Positions 42,075 through 52,300 of a DNA stretch of 64,000 nt are shown piece by piece. The stretch is from Gymnodinialimonas sp. 57CJ19 (GTDB lineage: Bacteria; Pseudomonadota; Alphaproteobacteria; Rhodobacterales; Rhodobacteraceae): assembly GCF_038396845.1 (NCBI RefSeq), contig NZ_CP151587.1:1090001-1154000 (forward strand). The letters run 5' to 3'. The position numbers and the translations under genes were made by a program. Numbering within the stretch: position 1 is the first letter of the stretch; every line of letters starts with the position of its first letter. The notes beneath the pieces are model-generated. The model was given only the letters and a program-made list of their open reading frames with translations, was not told the DNA's origin and ran no database searches.

Positions 42075-42704
42075 ATGCCGCATCAAAAAATCCCCGCGTT
42101 CTGCCCCGTTGACCGATGGTTCCTGCGAAGCATGGCGCTTGTCGGTTGGCTCGGCTGTGTGGCGGTGATTGTTGGGCTGGTGGTGGCACAGATGATGGTG
42201 CCGGAACATGATTGGATCGCCGACACGATCAGCGATCTAGCGGCGGGGGAGAACGAGATCATCATGGATGTCGCGCTCTATGGCTTTGCGGCGAGTTTTT
42301 TCGCGGTGGCCCTGGGGCTTGCGCACGTCCGAGGAGACGGTTGGCCGCTTCCGATGGCGGCCCTGTCGATGGCGGGGATCGCGGCGCTGATCGTGGTGAT
42401 CGGCGCGCGCAACGAATACGGAGATAACGACAGCGACGGCGTGGTGATCCACGTTTACCTTGTCTACGTGCTGGGTGCGTTGATGGCGGCTGCTCCGTTT
42501 CTGGCGGCCCCCTACGCTCAGGTCGTGCGCCCGTTTCTCGGAACCGCCCTGAGGGTTCTGGGAGCGCTGTGGATTGTCGCGGCGCCGGTGTTCTTCTTTC
42601 TTCCGACAGGGATAGACGGGCTATACGAGCGCGCGTTGGGCGGGTTGGCCTGCGCGATCGTCGCGGTGCTGAGCACGGTGCTTTGGCGCGTTGCCCAGGA
42701 TTGA
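42075..42704 (+). CDS. DUF998-like membrane protein
   Basis: A 209-residue protein with about six transmembrane helices beginning at residue 20 (ALVGWLGCVAVIVGLVVAQM). The DTISDLAAGENEIIMDVALY stretch after the first helix matches the DUF998 layout (an acidic, Ser/Asp-rich loop entering helix two). Function is unknown. A GTG at 42051 gives a longer frame; the ATG at 42075 has GGAG seven bases upstream. Confidence 0.7.
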   Translation: MPHQKIPAFCPVDRWFLRSMALVGWLGCVAVIVGLVVAQMMVPEHDWIADTISDLAAGENEIIMDVALYGFAASFFAVALGLAHVRGDGWPLPMAALSMAGIAALIVVIGARNEYGDNDSDGVVIHVYLVYVLGALMAAAPFLAAPYAQVVRPFLGTALRVLGALWIVAAPVFFFLPTGIDGLYERALGGLACAIVAVLSTVLWRVAQD

Positions 42705-42768
42705 GGACGCGCCGGGCCGCGGCGTGTGGGCCTAATGCCGGGCAAAAGACCTCTGCGGCGGGTGAGGA

Positions 42769-43578
42769 TCACCCCCGTGGCCAAATGCGGGTAACGCCCC
42801 CTTCAAATTCAGCCCATGTCATTGCAGCGCTGTTGCCCGCGTAGCCTTCATAGAACGAGCGCCCATTGGGCAGGGGGAGCCCGGCCCAGATCCGGGCGAG
42901 GTTTTCCATGAACTGGACGCGGTCCATGGTGCCGCCTTCAAACGCGCGCAGTCCCGCGTCCTCCAGCAGGACAAGGGCAAGGTTGTCCTGCACTGCGGGG
43001 GTGAAAAGGGTTTCCGGCCCGTACCCCCTTATTTGCGCGACCCGACGCAGGGTCGGGGGGATGAACTGATAACGCCCGATGGCGTGGGGTTGTCCGGGGG
43101 TTGCCGCTATCCAGGCGTAGATGTCTGCCAGCGTCATCTGCGTCGGCAGGGCAGAGGGGCGGACCCGGGCCCCGTGTTGCACCGCGTCATAGCCTGCTTG
43201 CCCCGCCTCCACCGTGGCGATCAGGCTCAACAAGCGGGCGGCCGGGGTGCGCCCTGGCAGAACTCGCAAGGAGGCCCCCGCACGGGCGTTTTCCCGGACA
43301 CGGGGGGGCAGGGGGGCGAAGTAGCCCGTGCCGTTCCCCGCAAAAAGTGACCCCGAGGGGGAAGAGGCGCCGCCGCCTTCCGAGGGCGCAATCAACGCGA
43401 CGCTTTGGGTTCCAAGCAGCGGCGCCGCGTTGCCGAGCAGGCCAATCGCCGTGCCCCCGCCCAACGGTGCGGCCCGCATCGTAACAAGCGGCGCCACATC
43501 GGCCCGCCCTGTCGCGGTCAATAGCGGCCCGAAAAGGATCAACAAAAGGGCAAGCGCCCGTAGAGAGTGAAGCGCCAT
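42769..43578 (-). CDS. Exported lysozyme/muramidase-like protein
   Basis: A 269-residue protein with a signal peptide (RALALLLILFGPLLTATGRA). After a linker rich in Gly and Ala comes a lysozyme-like domain (about residues 110-265), with candidate catalytic Glu in LLSLIATVEAGQAGYD and the element AIGRYQFIPPTLRRV, which matches the phage-type and family 24-like glycosidases that cleave peptidoglycan. The endogenous role would be wall turnover. It is divergent from the oxygenase gene. Confidence 0.72.
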   Translation of the reverse strand: MALHSLRALALLLILFGPLLTATGRADVAPLVTMRAAPLGGGTAIGLLGNAAPLLGTQSVALIAPSEGGGASSPSGSLFAGNGTGYFAPLPPRVRENARAGASLRVLPGRTPAARLLSLIATVEAGQAGYDAVQHGARVRPSALPTQMTLADIYAWIAATPGQPHAIGRYQFIPPTLRRVAQIRGYGPETLFTPAVQDNLALVLLEDAGLRAFEGGTMDRVQFMENLARIWAGLPLPNGRSFYEGYAGNSAAMTWAEFEGGVTRIWPRG

Positions 43579-43644
43579 TCTGGCCCGGCCTCATGATTGG
43601 AACGTCTCCGCCTTCATAAGGGCAATAGGTTTCCAAACCGTTGC

Positions 43645-43662
43645 GGCGCGGCAAGCCGCGCC
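43645..43662. repeat. REP-like dyad (GGCGCGGC-AA-GCCGCGCC)
   Basis: A perfect 8-bp inverted repeat around AA at 43645-43662 followed by CTAC, in the short divergent gap between the muramidase and oxygenase genes. Its shape (G/C dyad, AA centre, trailing CTAC) resembles the CCGGGCCAAGGCCCGG dyads elsewhere but the base sequence differs, so membership of that family is tentative. Confidence 0.55.
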
Positions 43663-43674
43663 CTACAAGGCGCC

Positions 43675-44295
43675 ATGGCCCAGATAAAATCTCTCTTCGT
43701 GACCCGCCTCTACCACGCCAAACTGTCCGAGCTTGGCCCCTCCATTGATGCAGATGAGCTGTCCGCCAGCTGCTTCTCGGTCGCGGAAGACGACGACGCG
43801 GGCCATGACTGGTGCGAGGCAAACGGCTTTCCCGGCTACACGTCCTATGCGTCGCTGAGCGACCTGCCTTGGCGGTTCCCGATCTTCGCCGAGGTGGTCA
43901 AAGCGCTGGATGCCCACGTGGCGGCTTTTGCGGAAGATGCAGCCTTTGATCTGGAAGACCGCAAGCTGGTGCTGGAAGACATCTGGATCAACATCCTGCC
44001 CGAAGGCGGCAGCCACTCGGGCCATATCCACCCCCATTCCGTCGTGTCCGGCACGACCTATGTGCAGGTGCCCAAAGGGGCGGCGTCGATCAAGTTCGAA
44101 GACCCCCGCCACGCGATGATGATGGCCGCCCCCGCCCGCCGCAAGGAGGCGCGAGAAGAGATGCGCGGCTTCATCTACCCCAAGCCGGAAACCGGCGACG
44201 TGTTGCTGTGGGAAAGCTGGCTGCGCCATGAGGTGCCGATGAATATGGACGAAGACGACCGGGTGAGCGTCAGTTTCAACTATAAGTGGGAGTGA
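43675..44295 (+). CDS. 2OG-Fe(II) oxygenase-like protein (TIGR02466-like)
   Basis: A 206-residue protein. The block GGSHSGHIHPHSVVSGTTYV fits the iron-binding His cluster and conserved SG-TYV strand of the TIGR02466 subgroup of 2-oxoglutarate-dependent oxygenases, and WLRHEVPMNM followed by DDRVSVSFNYKW holds the second His and the Arg for 2-oxoglutarate. The substrate is unknown. The frame opens 26 codons earlier, but the ATG at 43675 begins the domain at AQIKSLFVTRLY. Confidence 0.75.
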   Translation: MAQIKSLFVTRLYHAKLSELGPSIDADELSASCFSVAEDDDAGHDWCEANGFPGYTSYASLSDLPWRFPIFAEVVKALDAHVAAFAEDAAFDLEDRKLVLEDIWINILPEGGSHSGHIHPHSVVSGTTYVQVPKGAASIKFEDPRHAMMMAAPARRKEAREEMRGFIYPKPETGDVLLWESWLRHEVPMNMDEDDRVSVSFNYKWE

Positions 44296-44418
44296 GCGCC
44301 GGTCGGGGCGATGCCCTGACGAAGGTCGCTGACGCCCGGCATTTCGCGTTGTTGACGTGCCAAAACGATCTGATGCGGCGACCGGATTGCCGAAAATGTG
44401 CGTTGGCCTCAACAGGTG

Positions 44419-44447
44419 TTGCGTCGTGGCATGAACCCCCCTATAGA
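44419..44447 (+). promoter_or_regulatory. Promoter for the rpmC-rpsQ-rplN spc segment
   Basis: TTGCGT (44419-44424), 17-base spacer, TATAGA (44442-44447), about 90 bases before rpmC. The segment needs its own promoter after the accessory block. Remaining bases 44296-44535 show nothing else. Confidence 0.65.
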
Positions 44448-44535
44448 GCCACTTCATTCACCGAACTCCATCAGAATCACGGTGACCCTGCAATTGTTGC
44501 TCGGGGCCGTCTGGTGATGTTGAAAGGATATGCGC

Positions 44536-44742
44536 ATGAGCGCCCAAGAACTGCGTGACAAGACGCCAGATCAGCTTCGTGATGAGCTGACGTCTCTGAA
44601 GAAGGAAGCGTTTAACCTGCGTTTCCAACAGGCCACCGGCCAAATCGAAAACACTGCTCGTATGCGTCAGGTACGCCGTGACGCGGCACGTGTTAAGACG
44701 ATCCTGAACGAAAAAGCGGCCGCTGCCGCAACGGAGGCCTGA
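44536..44742 (+). CDS. rpmC: Ribosomal protein uL29
   Basis: A 68-residue two-helix protein next to uL23 at the tunnel exit. It has the [20 protein letters not shown] and [16 protein letters not shown] blocks. ATGs at 44530 and 44536 are both possible; spacing from AAAGG favours 44536. An Ala-rich C-terminal end follows. rpsQ comes after three bases. Confidence 0.96.
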   Translation: MSAQELRDKTPDQLRDELTSLKKEAFNLRFQQATGQIENTARMRQVRRDAARVKTILNEKAAAAATEA

Positions 44743-44745
44743 TCC

Positions 44746-44976
44746 ATGCCCAAACGCATCCTGTCCGGCACCGTGACCAGCGACGCCAACGAGCAAACCG
44801 TAACCGTTTCTGTCGAGCGTCGCTTCAAGCACCCTCTGATGGAAAAGACGATCCGTAAGTCCAAGAAATACCGGGCCCACGATCCTCTGAATACCTTCAA
44901 GACCGGCGACCAGGTCCGCATTCAAGAATGCGCCCCAGTCTCCAAATCCAAGCGCTGGGAGGTGATCGTTTCCTAA
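44746..44976 (+). CDS. rpsQ: Ribosomal protein uS17
   Basis: A 76-residue primary 16S rRNA-binding protein with an OB fold: [20 protein letters not shown] and [16 protein letters not shown]. The following 82 bases lead to rplN. Confidence 0.97.
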   Translation: MPKRILSGTVTSDANEQTVTVSVERRFKHPLMEKTIRKSKKYRAHDPLNTFKTGDQVRIQECAPVSKSKRWEVIVS

Positions 44977-45058
44977 GGGAAGCGGCCACATCCAAGACTA
45001 ATCGAAACCCCCGGGCCAACGTGCAACTCAGCCGGTCCGGGACGTCGGGAGAAACCAA

Positions 45059-45427
45059 ATGATCCAGATGCAGACTAATCTGGATGTTGCTGACAACAGC
45101 GGCGCACGCCGTGTTCAGTGCATCAAGGTTCTGGGTGGTTCCAAGCGTAAGTACGCATCCGTAGGTGACATCATTGTCGTCTCGGTAAAGGAAGCCATCC
45201 CGCGCGGTCGTGTAAAGAAGGGTGATGTCCGCAAGGCCGTCGTCGTTCGCACCGCCAAACAAGTTCGTCGCGACGACGGCACAGCTATCAGCTTTGACAG
45301 CAACGCCGCCGTGATCCTCAACAACAACAACGAGCCTATGGGCACCCGTATCTTCGGGCCAGTTGTTCGTGAGCTGCGCGCCAAGAACTTCATGAAGATC
45401 ATCTCGCTTGCGCCGGAGGTGCTGTAA
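45059..45427 (+). CDS. rplN: Ribosomal protein uL14
   Basis: A 122-residue protein at the subunit interface, binding RsfS and bridge B8. Its start [20 protein letters not shown] and the end [20 protein letters not shown] are conserved. rplX follows after one base. Confidence 0.98.
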   Translation: MIQMQTNLDVADNSGARRVQCIKVLGGSKRKYASVGDIIVVSVKEAIPRGRVKKGDVRKAVVVRTAKQVRRDDGTAISFDSNAAVILNNNNEPMGTRIFGPVVRELRAKNFMKIISLAPEVL

Positions 45428-45428
45428 G

Positions 45429-45734
45429 ATGGCTGCTAAGTTGAAAAAAGGCGACAAGGTCGTCGTGCTGGCTGGCAAGGACAAGGGCAAAGAGGGTGAA
45501 ATCACCTCTGTTAACCCATCTGCCGGCAAAGCCATCGTGGAAGGCGTGAACATCGCCATCCGCCACACCAAGCAGAGCCAGTCCAGCCAAGGTGGTCGCG
45601 TCCCGCAAGCGATGCCCATCCAGCTGAGCAACCTGGCCCTTCTCGATGCAAACGGCAAAGCAACCCGCGTTGGCTTCAAGATTGAAGACGGCAAGAAGGT
45701 TCGCGTCGCCAAGACCACGGGGGACGTGATCTAA
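45429..45734 (+). CDS. rplX: Ribosomal protein uL24
   Basis: A 101-residue KOW-domain assembly initiator: [21 protein letters not shown] frame from 45408 lies inside rplN; the ATG at 45429 directly after the rplN stop is the start. It overlaps rplE by one base. Confidence 0.98.
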   Translation: MAAKLKKGDKVVVLAGKDKGKEGEITSVNPSAGKAIVEGVNIAIRHTKQSQSSQGGRVPQAMPIQLSNLALLDANGKATRVGFKIEDGKKVRVAKTTGDVI

Positions 45735-46294
45735 TGTTGGACACAGCAAACTACACCCCGCGCCTGAAAGCTGCCTACGCCGACACGATCAAAGCGGCGA
45801 TGAAGGAAGAGTTCGGCTACAAGAACGACATGCAGATCCCTGGTCTTGAGAAAATCGTTCTCAACATCGGATCCGGTGCCGAGTCTGTGCGTGACACCAA
45901 GAAAGCGAAATCTGCTCAGGAAGACCTGACAGCGATCGCCGGTCAGCACGCCGTTGTCACGAAGGCCAAGAAGTCCATCGCTGGCTTCCGTCTGCGTGAA
46001 GAGCATCCCGTAGGCGCGAAAGTGACCCTGCGCGGTGACCGCATGTATGACTTCCTCGATCGTCTGACGACCATCGCGATGCCCCGTATCCGGGACTTCC
46101 GCGGCGTGAAGCCTTCGTTCGATGGCCGCGGCAACTTCGCCATGGGCATGAAAGAGCATATCGTATTCCCCGAGATCAACTTCGACAAAGTCGATGTGAA
46201 CTGGGGCATGGATATCATCATTGTCACAACGGCGACTACCGACGCCGAGGCGAAGTCGCTTCTGAAGCACTTCAACATGCCCTTCAACGCCTGA
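45734..46294 (+). CDS. rplE: Ribosomal protein uL5
   Basis: A 186-residue protein binding 5S rRNA and contacting P-site tRNA. It has [16 protein letters not shown] and the end [20 protein letters not shown]. rpsN follows after 18 bases. Confidence 0.98.
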   Translation: MLDTANYTPRLKAAYADTIKAAMKEEFGYKNDMQIPGLEKIVLNIGSGAESVRDTKKAKSAQEDLTAIAGQHAVVTKAKKSIAGFRLREEHPVGAKVTLRGDRMYDFLDRLTTIAMPRIRDFRGVKPSFDGRGNFAMGMKEHIVFPEINFDKVDVNWGMDIIIVTTATTDAEAKSLLKHFNMPFNA

Positions 46295-46312
46295 CGCGAA
46301 AGGAACGAACAC

Positions 46313-46618
46313 ATGGCAAAAGTATCCATGGTCCAACGCGAGCTTAAGCGTCAGCGTTTGGTGGCAAAATACGCCGACAAACGTGCTGCGCTCAAAGAGA
46401 TCGCAACCGATGAATCGAAGTCGATGGAAGAGCGCTTCAAGGCACGCCTGAAACTGGCGAAACTGCCCCGCGATAGCTCGGCCACCCGTCTTCACAACCG
46501 TTGCCAGCTGACCGGTCGCCCAAAGGCGTACTACCGCAAGCTGAAAATGTCGCGGATCAAGCTGCGTGATCTGGCCTCCAACGGCCAAATCCCCGGCATG
46601 GTCAAGTCGAGCTGGTAA
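46313..46618 (+). CDS. rpsN: Ribosomal protein uS14 (zinc-free type)
   Basis: A 101-residue head protein of the long, zinc-independent (C-) form, without CxxC pairs. The basic end [20 protein letters not shown] is conserved. The gap to rpsH is 14 bases. Confidence 0.97.
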   Translation: MAKVSMVQRELKRQRLVAKYADKRAALKEIATDESKSMEERFKARLKLAKLPRDSSATRLHNRCQLTGRPKAYYRKLKMSRIKLRDLASNGQIPGMVKSSW

Positions 46619-46632
46619 GGGAGCGATAGATT

Positions 46633-47025
46633 ATGAATGATCCTATCAGTGATATGCTGACCCGCATCCGGAACTCCCAGATGCGCGGTAAGTCCACGGT
46701 CGAGACCCCTGCCTCCAAGGCGCGTGCGCGCGTTCTGGATGTGCTGGCGGACGAAGGCTACATTCGCGGCTACGAATCCACGACTGGCAAAGACGGTCAC
46801 CCGGCATTCGAGATCAGCTTGAAGTACTACGAAGGCACCCCTGTCATTCGTGAACTCAAGCGCGTCTCCAAGCCTGGTCGTCGTGTTTACATGTCCGTGA
46901 ATGACATTCCTCAGGTCCGTCAGGGTCTGGGTGTGTCGATCGTATCCACCTCGAAGGGCGTCATGTCCGATGCAAACGCTCGCAGCCAAAATGTTGGCGG
47001 CGAAGTGCTTTGCACAATCTTCTAA
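46633..47025 (+). CDS. rpsH: Ribosomal protein uS8
   Basis: A 130-residue 16S binder that in E. coli represses the spc operon by binding near rplE. It starts [20 protein letters not shown] and ends [20 protein letters not shown]. Confidence 0.98.
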   Translation: MNDPISDMLTRIRNSQMRGKSTVETPASKARARVLDVLADEGYIRGYESTTGKDGHPAFEISLKYYEGTPVIRELKRVSKPGRRVYMSVNDIPQVRQGLGVSIVSTSKGVMSDANARSQNVGGEVLCTIF

Positions 47026-47037
47026 GGAGATCTGGCA

Positions 47038-47571
47038 ATGTCTCGTATTGGTAAAAAACCGGTCGAGCTGCCCGGAGGTGTAGAAGCTTCCGTGTCAGGT
47101 CAGACCATCGAAGTTAAGGGCCCCAAGGGCACCCGCAGCTTCAAGGCAACCGACGACGTCACTTTGAGTGTCGCGGATAACGCCATCTCTGTTGAGCCAC
47201 GCGGCAAGTCCAAGCGTGCGCGTCAGCAGTGGGGCATGTCCCGCACGATGGTGCAAAACCTCGTCACCGGCGTCACCGACGGTTTCAAGAAAGAGCTTGA
47301 GATCCAGGGTGTGGGTTATCGCGCGCAGATGCAGGGCAACACCCTGAAGCTGTCGCTCGGGTATTCCCATGACGTTGACTTCACCGTTCCAGAGGGCGTC
47401 ACCGTGAACTGCCCCAAGAACACCGAAGTCGTGATCGAGGGTAACGACCAGCAGCTTGTTGGTCAGGTCGCAGCAAACATTCGCGAATGGCGCGCGCCAG
47501 AGCCCTATAAGGGCAAAGGCATCCGCTACAAAGGCGAATATATCTTCCGTAAGGAAGGCAAGAAGAAGTAA
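47038..47571 (+). CDS. rplF: Ribosomal protein uL6
   Basis: A 177-residue protein near the sarcin-ricin loop, with two related halves. It has [20 protein letters not shown] and ends [20 protein letters not shown]. Confidence 0.98.
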   Translation: MSRIGKKPVELPGGVEASVSGQTIEVKGPKGTRSFKATDDVTLSVADNAISVEPRGKSKRARQQWGMSRTMVQNLVTGVTDGFKKELEIQGVGYRAQMQGNTLKLSLGYSHDVDFTVPEGVTVNCPKNTEVVIEGNDQQLVGQVAANIREWRAPEPYKGKGIRYKGEYIFRKEGKKK

Positions 47572-47582
47572 GGGCTGGCACA

Positions 47583-47942
47583 ATGGCACTAAGCAAACGA
47601 GAGCTGTTCCAGAAGCGCCGCCTGCGCAACCGGAACAAAATGCGGAAAATGGCCAACGGACGCCCGCGTCTGTCGGTGCATCGTTCGAACAAGAACATCT
47701 CCGTCCAACTGATCGACGACCTCAATGGCGTGACTTTGGCTTCGGCCTCCTCGCTGGAGCCGTCGCTGGGTATCATCGGCAAGAACAACGTGGAGGCCTC
47801 TGCAAAGGTGGGCGAAGCGATTGCCGAGCGGGCGAAGAAGGCCGGCGTCGAAGAATGTTACTTCGACCGTGGCGGCTTCCTGTTCCACGGGCGTGTGAAG
47901 GCTTTGGCCGACGCAGCGCGTGAGGGCGGCTTGAAGTTCTAA
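47583..47942 (+). CDS. rplR: Ribosomal protein uL18
   Basis: A 119-residue 5S rRNA-binding protein. [20 protein letters not shown] and the end [15 protein letters not shown] are conserved. It is followed by 173 bases with a REP-like pair before rpsE. Confidence 0.98.
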   Translation: MALSKRELFQKRRLRNRNKMRKMANGRPRLSVHRSNKNISVQLIDDLNGVTLASASSLEPSLGIIGKNNVEASAKVGEAIAERAKKAGVEECYFDRGGFLFHGRVKALADAAREGGLKF

Positions 47943-47954
47943 GCGACCGGTGGC

Positions 47955-48028
47955 CCGGGCCAAGGCCCGGTCTACCAAACCCGGCACTTGTCGGGGTGCG
48001 ATACTGCGTAGACCGGGCCTTGGCCCGG
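47955..48028. repeat. Inverted pair of REP-like dyads between rplR and rpsE
   Basis: CCGGGCCAAGGCCCGGTCTAC at 47955-47975 (21 bases) and its exact inverse complement at 48008-48028, so the two elements are convergent. Between them lies ACCCGGCACTTGTCGGGGT, itself a small dyad. As RNA the region would form a long hairpin. Confidence 0.82.
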
Positions 48029-48115
48029 TTTGCCGATGATCCGGGGGCTGACGCGCCCACTTGGATTGCACTGATTTGGCGCTGACAAGCGTCTGTGAAC
48101 AAAAGGAATTGCCAG

Positions 48116-48709
48116 ATGGCAGAACGTGAGAACCGGGGACGTGGCCGTGGCCGCAACCGCGAAGAAGAAACGCCAGAATTCGCGGACCGCTTGGTTGCGA
48201 TCAACCGCGTATCCAAAACAGTAAAAGGCGGTAAGCGCTTTGGTTTCGCAGCCCTCGTGGTTGTTGGTGACCAGCGTGGCCGTGTCGGCTTCGGCAAAGG
48301 TAAAGCGAAAGAAGTACCTGAGGCGATCCGCAAGGCAACCGAGCAGGCCAAGCGTCAGCTGATCCGTGTGCCTCTGAAAGAGGGCCGCACGTTGCACCAC
48401 GACGTTCTGGGCCGGCACGGCGCAGGCCGGGTGACGATGCGCACCGCACCTGAAGGTACGGGCATCATCGCCGGCGGTCCAATGCGTGCCGTGTTCGAGA
48501 TGCTCGGCGTCAAGGACGTGGTTTCCAAGTCCACTGGTTCCCAGAACCCCTACAACATGATCCGCGCCACGCTGGACGGTCTTCGCAACGAGTCGAGCCC
48601 CCGTCAGGTGGCGTCGCGTCGTGGCAAGAAGGTTGCAGACATCCTGCCCAAGCGTGACGATCACCCCCAGATCGACGGCGAACAAGCGCCCGTCTCCGAG
48701 GAGGCCTAA
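48116..48709 (+). CDS. rpsE: Ribosomal protein uS5
   Basis: A 197-residue decoding-fidelity protein. A basic N-terminal tail ([20 protein letters not shown]) precedes [20 protein letters not shown] and the loop [25 protein letters not shown] at 48103 fits the ATG at 48116; the GTG at 48095 does not. The C-terminus is acidic. rpmD follows after three bases. Confidence 0.97.
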   Translation: MAERENRGRGRGRNREEETPEFADRLVAINRVSKTVKGGKRFGFAALVVVGDQRGRVGFGKGKAKEVPEAIRKATEQAKRQLIRVPLKEGRTLHHDVLGRHGAGRVTMRTAPEGTGIIAGGPMRAVFEMLGVKDVVSKSTGSQNPYNMIRATLDGLRNESSPRQVASRRGKKVADILPKRDDHPQIDGEQAPVSEEA

Positions 48710-48712
48710 ACC

Positions 48713-48898
48713 ATGGCAACTATCGTCGTTAAGCAGATCGGTTCCCCGATCCGTCGCCCCGAAGTTCAGCGCAAGACGCTGATCGGTCTGGGCCTGAACA
48801 AAATGCACAAGACCCGTGAATTGGAAGATACGCCTTCCGTTCGCGGCATGGTCAACAAGATCCCGCATCTGGTGGAAATCATCGAAGAGCGCGGCTAA
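48713..48898 (+). CDS. rpmD: Ribosomal protein uL30
   Basis: A 61-residue protein: [20 protein letters not shown] and [11 protein letters not shown]. It is the last gene before a terminator; rplO is separated by a non-ribosomal gene. Confidence 0.97.
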   Translation: MATIVVKQIGSPIRRPEVQRKTLIGLGLNKMHKTRELEDTPSVRGMVNKIPHLVEIIEERG

Positions 48899-48939
48899 GT
48901 TCTTCTTCGATACCGGATTGAATTACTGAGCTTTTCTGG

Positions 48940-48964
48940 AACCCCGGCCACTGGCCGGGGTTTT
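48940..48964 (+). terminator. Rho-independent terminator after rpmD
   Basis: AACCCCGGCCA-CT-GGCCGGGGTT (48940-48962) followed by TT. It ends the first part of the spc operon. Confidence 0.88.
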
Positions 48965-49054
48965 GGTTTGGGAAAACACCAATATTGATGTATACGAGTA
49001 TACCTATCGGGTCGCTGACCCTACATCATCATCCGCGAAAAGGCTTAGAACGGG

Positions 49055-49519
49055 ATGCCACTCGACGTCAGGATCTGTTTGAAGCGTGACTTCCTTCTCT
49101 CGATTAGTACGGGAAGCGTCACCTTTGATGACATTCTTGCGGGAATGGACGACTACTTGAATGACTGCAACTACAGGCCCGGACGGCCCGAGTTGATTGA
49201 TCTTTCCGGGGTCACCGAGACGGATTTGAACTTCAAGCTGATGAGCTCCCTTGTGCGGGAGGTGAACGATCAGGTCCCTGGGATCAAGCTAACAACGAAA
49301 ACGGTTGTTTGCGCGCCGCCCGGAACCTTGTTTGGTTTGGCGCGGATGTATGAGACCCTTGCAGAGCTTGCCGGAGGGATCGAGGTTTTCACCTACGACA
49401 CCGAAGCGGCAGCATTGGAGAAGATGGGGCTACCGTATTCTACCTTCGAGGCCCTGTGTGCCGCCGAAGAATTCAAGCCGGTTTCAAGGCAGAAGGAGCA
49501 GCCGTCTCGGACCGGTTGA
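49055..49519 (+). CDS. STAS/SpoIIAA-like small protein
   Basis: A 154-residue soluble protein. The alternating strand-helix pattern (SISTGSVTFDDILAGMDDYL, RPELIDLSGVTETD, then KTVVCAPPGTLFGLARMY) suggests the SpoIIAA/STAS-like fold found in marine alphaproteobacteria, but no phosphorylation-type serine context is clear. A GAAAAGG lies upstream of the ATG. It sits alone between the rpmD terminator and rplO. Confidence 0.6.
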   Translation: MPLDVRICLKRDFLLSISTGSVTFDDILAGMDDYLNDCNYRPGRPELIDLSGVTETDLNFKLMSSLVREVNDQVPGIKLTTKTVVCAPPGTLFGLARMYETLAELAGGIEVFTYDTEAAALEKMGLPYSTFEALCAAEEFKPVSRQKEQPSRTG

Positions 49520-49699
49520 CGTGTTCTCCCGGCTTCCCGTACCCGTCCGCCTACCGTCCCCACGCAAAAGATGTTGCGCCAGAAGGGACACAGGCATATA
49601 CGCCCCCGGTGGCCTCATTCAGGGGCCGCTATTGTATTTGAAACGCCGTGGTCGGCCGCTCCCGTCGCTGGGGGCCGCATCCGGCAGAGGAGAAGCGAC

Positions 49700-50173
49700 A
49701 TGAGACTGCACGAACTTAGTGATAACCCAGGCGCCACCAAGAAACGCAAGCGCGTTGGCCGCGGTCCTGGCTCCGGCACCGGTAAGATGGGTGGCCGTGG
49801 TATCAAAGGTCAAAAGTCCCGTTCGGGCGTGGCGATCAACGCGTATGAGGGTGGCCAAATGCCCCTCTACCAACGTCTTCCCAAGCGTGGTTTCAACAAA
49901 CCCAACCGGAAGAAATTCGCGGTTGTGAACCTGGGCCTGATCCAGAAGTTCATCGACGCGGGCAAGCTGGACGGCAAAGCGGACATCACCGAAGACGCGC
50001 TGGTTGCGTCCGGTCTGGTCCGTCGCAAGCTGGACGGCGTTCGGGTTCTGGCCAACGGCGAAGTCTCTGGCAAGCTCAACATCACCGTCACGGGTGCCTC
50101 CAAAGCGGCGATTGACGCTGTTGCGGCCGCCGGTGGCGCGCTGACTGTTGCGGCCCCTGCTGCGGCTGAGTAA
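49700..50173 (+). CDS. rplO: Ribosomal protein uL15
   Basis: A 157-residue protein. The Gly/Lys-rich start [20 protein letters not shown] and loop [15 protein letters not shown] are conserved. A longer frame begins at 49571; the ATG at 49700, after AGGAGAAG, gives the proper [12 protein letters not shown]. secY follows 136 bases on. Confidence 0.98.
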   Translation: MRLHELSDNPGATKKRKRVGRGPGSGTGKMGGRGIKGQKSRSGVAINAYEGGQMPLYQRLPKRGFNKPNRKKFAVVNLGLIQKFIDAGKLDGKADITEDALVASGLVRRKLDGVRVLANGEVSGKLNITVTGASKAAIDAVAAAGGALTVAAPAAAE

Positions 50174-50309
50174 CCCATCACGGGTTTTTTGGCCCGTGTA
50201 ACGGTTGTGGGCGGGGAACTCTCCGCCTACATCTTCTCTTAAGGTTTTCTCGCGCCGCTCGGGTCCCTTCACAGGGTCCGGCGGCTTTGCGCATATTGGG
50301 TGGAACAGC

Positions 50310-51677
50310 ATGTCATCAGCAGCGGAGCAAATGGCCGCCAACATGAGCTGGAGCGCGTTCGGCAAAGCGACCGAACTGCGTCAGCGCATCTGGTTCACTC
50401 TGGGCCTTCTGATTATCTATCGTATCGGTACCTATATCCCGGTGCCCGGTATCGACCCTGAACAGCTTCGTGCGTTCTTCGATAGCGCAGCTGCCGGTTT
50501 GGGCGGCGTTCTGAACATGTTCACCGGCGGCGCCCTGTCGCGGATGGGGATCTTCGCGCTTGGCATCATGCCTTACATCTCGGCCTCGATCATCGTGCAG
50601 CTCATGTCGGCCATGGTGCCGGCGATGGAAGCGCTGAAGAAAGAGGGGGAAAGCGGCCGCAAAAAGCTGAACCAATACACCCGCTACGGTACTGTCGTGC
50701 TGGCAACAGCGCAGGCTTACGGACTTGCGGTCAGCATGGAGTCGGGTGGCCTTGCTACAGATCCGGGCTGGTTCTTCCGCGCAGGCTGCGTGATTACGCT
50801 CGTCGGCGGCACCATGTTCCTGATGTGGTTGGGTGAACAGATCACCAACCGGGGCATCGGCAACGGTATCTCGTTGATTATCTTCGTCGGCATCGTCGCC
50901 GAAATCCCCGCCGCCTTGGCGCAGTTCTTTGAGGCCGGCCGCAGCTCGCTTTCTGCGGCGACGACAATCGGTGTGATTGCGATGTTGATTGCCACGCTGA
51001 TCTTCGTGGTCTTCATGGAGCGATCTTTGCGCAAGATCCACATCCAGTACCCGCGCCGCCAAGTCGGTATGAAGGTCTACGATGGCGGCTCTAGCCACTT
51101 GCCGATCAAAGTGAACCCTGCGGGCGTTATCCCCGCGATCTTCGCCTCTTCCCTGCTGTTGTTGCCGACCACGCTGACCACCTTTGGCGGCACCGAAGGC
51201 AACGGTCCTGTCCTTAGCTGGATCTTGGCGAACTTCGGGTCGGGCCAGCCGCTATATCTGTTGTTCTTTGCGGCGATGATCATCTTCTTCACCTATTTCT
51301 ACACGCTCAACGTGTCCTTCAAAGTGGATGACGTGGCGGACAACCTGAAGAACCAGAACGGCTTTATTCCGGGCATCCGTCCCGGTGCACGGACGGCCGA
51401 ATACCTTGAGTATGTCGTGCGCCGCATTCTTGTTCTGGGTGCAGGTTATCTGGCGCTGGTATGTATGTTGCCGGAAATTGTACGGACCAACCTTTCGATC
51501 ACGGCCTACTTTGGCGGCACTTCGATCCTGATCATCGTGTCGGTGGGGATGGACACCGTACAACAAATCCAGTCACATTTGCTGGCTCATCAATACGAAG
51601 GCCTGCTGGAGAAATCCCAGCTGCGCGGTCGGAAGGGTGGGGCGAAGAAACCACGTAAAGGACCTGCGCGCCGATGA
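50310..51677 (+). CDS. secY: Preprotein translocase subunit SecY
   Basis: A 455-residue channel of ten helices. The first starts [20 protein letters not shown]; the plug and lateral-gate helix follow ([20 protein letters not shown]). The basic C-terminal tail is [20 protein letters not shown]. The frame is open from 50205; the ATG at 50310 matches other SecY starts. It overlaps adk by four bases. Confidence 0.98.
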   Translation: MSSAAEQMAANMSWSAFGKATELRQRIWFTLGLLIIYRIGTYIPVPGIDPEQLRAFFDSAAAGLGGVLNMFTGGALSRMGIFALGIMPYISASIIVQLMSAMVPAMEALKKEGESGRKKLNQYTRYGTVVLATAQAYGLAVSMESGGLATDPGWFFRAGCVITLVGGTMFLMWLGEQITNRGIGNGISLIIFVGIVAEIPAALAQFFEAGRSSLSAATTIGVIAMLIATLIFVVFMERSLRKIHIQYPRRQVGMKVYDGGSSHLPIKVNPAGVIPAIFASSLLLLPTTLTTFGGTEGNGPVLSWILANFGSGQPLYLLFFAAMIIFFTYFYTLNVSFKVDDVADNLKNQNGFIPGIRPGARTAEYLEYVVRRILVLGAGYLALVCMLPEIVRTNLSITAYFGGTSILIIVSVGMDTVQQIQSHLLAHQYEGLLEKSQLRGRKGGAKKPRKGPARR

Positions 51678-52249
51678 ACATTATTCTGCTAGGACCGCCA
51701 GGGGCGGGCAAGGGAACTCAAGCCGGAATTCTCGTCGAACAACGCGGCATGGTTCAGCTGTCCACCGGTGATATGCTGCGGGCCGCCCGCACCAGTGGCA
51801 CCGAGATGGGCAATCTTGTTGCCGGCGTGATGGACCGCGGAGAGCTTGTGACAGATGAGATCGTTATCGGTCTGATCCGTGAGCAGTTGGAAAAGGGCGG
51901 CTCTGGCTTCATCTTTGACGGCTTCCCCCGCACCTTGGCCCAAGCAGACGCATTGGCAGACCTGCTGGCAGAAGTTGGCCAGACGCTGGACTATGTCATC
52001 GCCATGGAAGTCAACGACGAGGCACTTGTGGGCCGGATCGTCAACCGCGCCAAAGAGGCAGAGGCCGCAGGCCAACCGGTGCGTGCCGACGACAATGAGG
52101 AAAGCCTCAAGATCCGCCTGATGGAATACTACAAGAAGACGTCACCGCTGATCGGATATTACCACGCCAAAGGCCAGTTGCACTGGGTCCCGGGTCTGGG
52201 TGAGATCGCGGAAGTTTCCAAGAGCATCGCAGACGTTCTGGACGCTTGA
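51674..52249 (+). CDS. adk: Adenylate kinase, short-lid type
   Basis: A 191-residue kinase that interconverts AMP, ATP and ADP. The P-loop is [10 protein letters not shown] (residues 7-16); the NMP-binding part [16 protein letters not shown] follows. The LID is short: after [20 protein letters not shown] the chain goes directly to [15 protein letters not shown], without the zinc-type insertion of about 27 residues seen in E. coli. The start overlaps the secY stop. Confidence 0.97.
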   Translation: MNIILLGPPGAGKGTQAGILVEQRGMVQLSTGDMLRAARTSGTEMGNLVAGVMDRGELVTDEIVIGLIREQLEKGGSGFIFDGFPRTLAQADALADLLAEVGQTLDYVIAMEVNDEALVGRIVNRAKEAEAAGQPVRADDNEESLKIRLMEYYKKTSPLIGYYHAKGQLHWVPGLGEIAEVSKSIADVLDA

Positions 52250-52271
52250 AACGCTGGACCCAGCAGCCCTA

Positions 52272-52300
52272 TTGACCTTTGCCGGAATGGGGCCTACATC
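52272..52300 (+). promoter_or_regulatory. Promoter of the alpha operon (rpsM-rpsK-rpoA-rplQ)
   Basis: TTGACC (52272-52277), 17 bases, TACATC (52295-52300). It precedes rpsM by about 135 bases. Confidence 0.55.
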
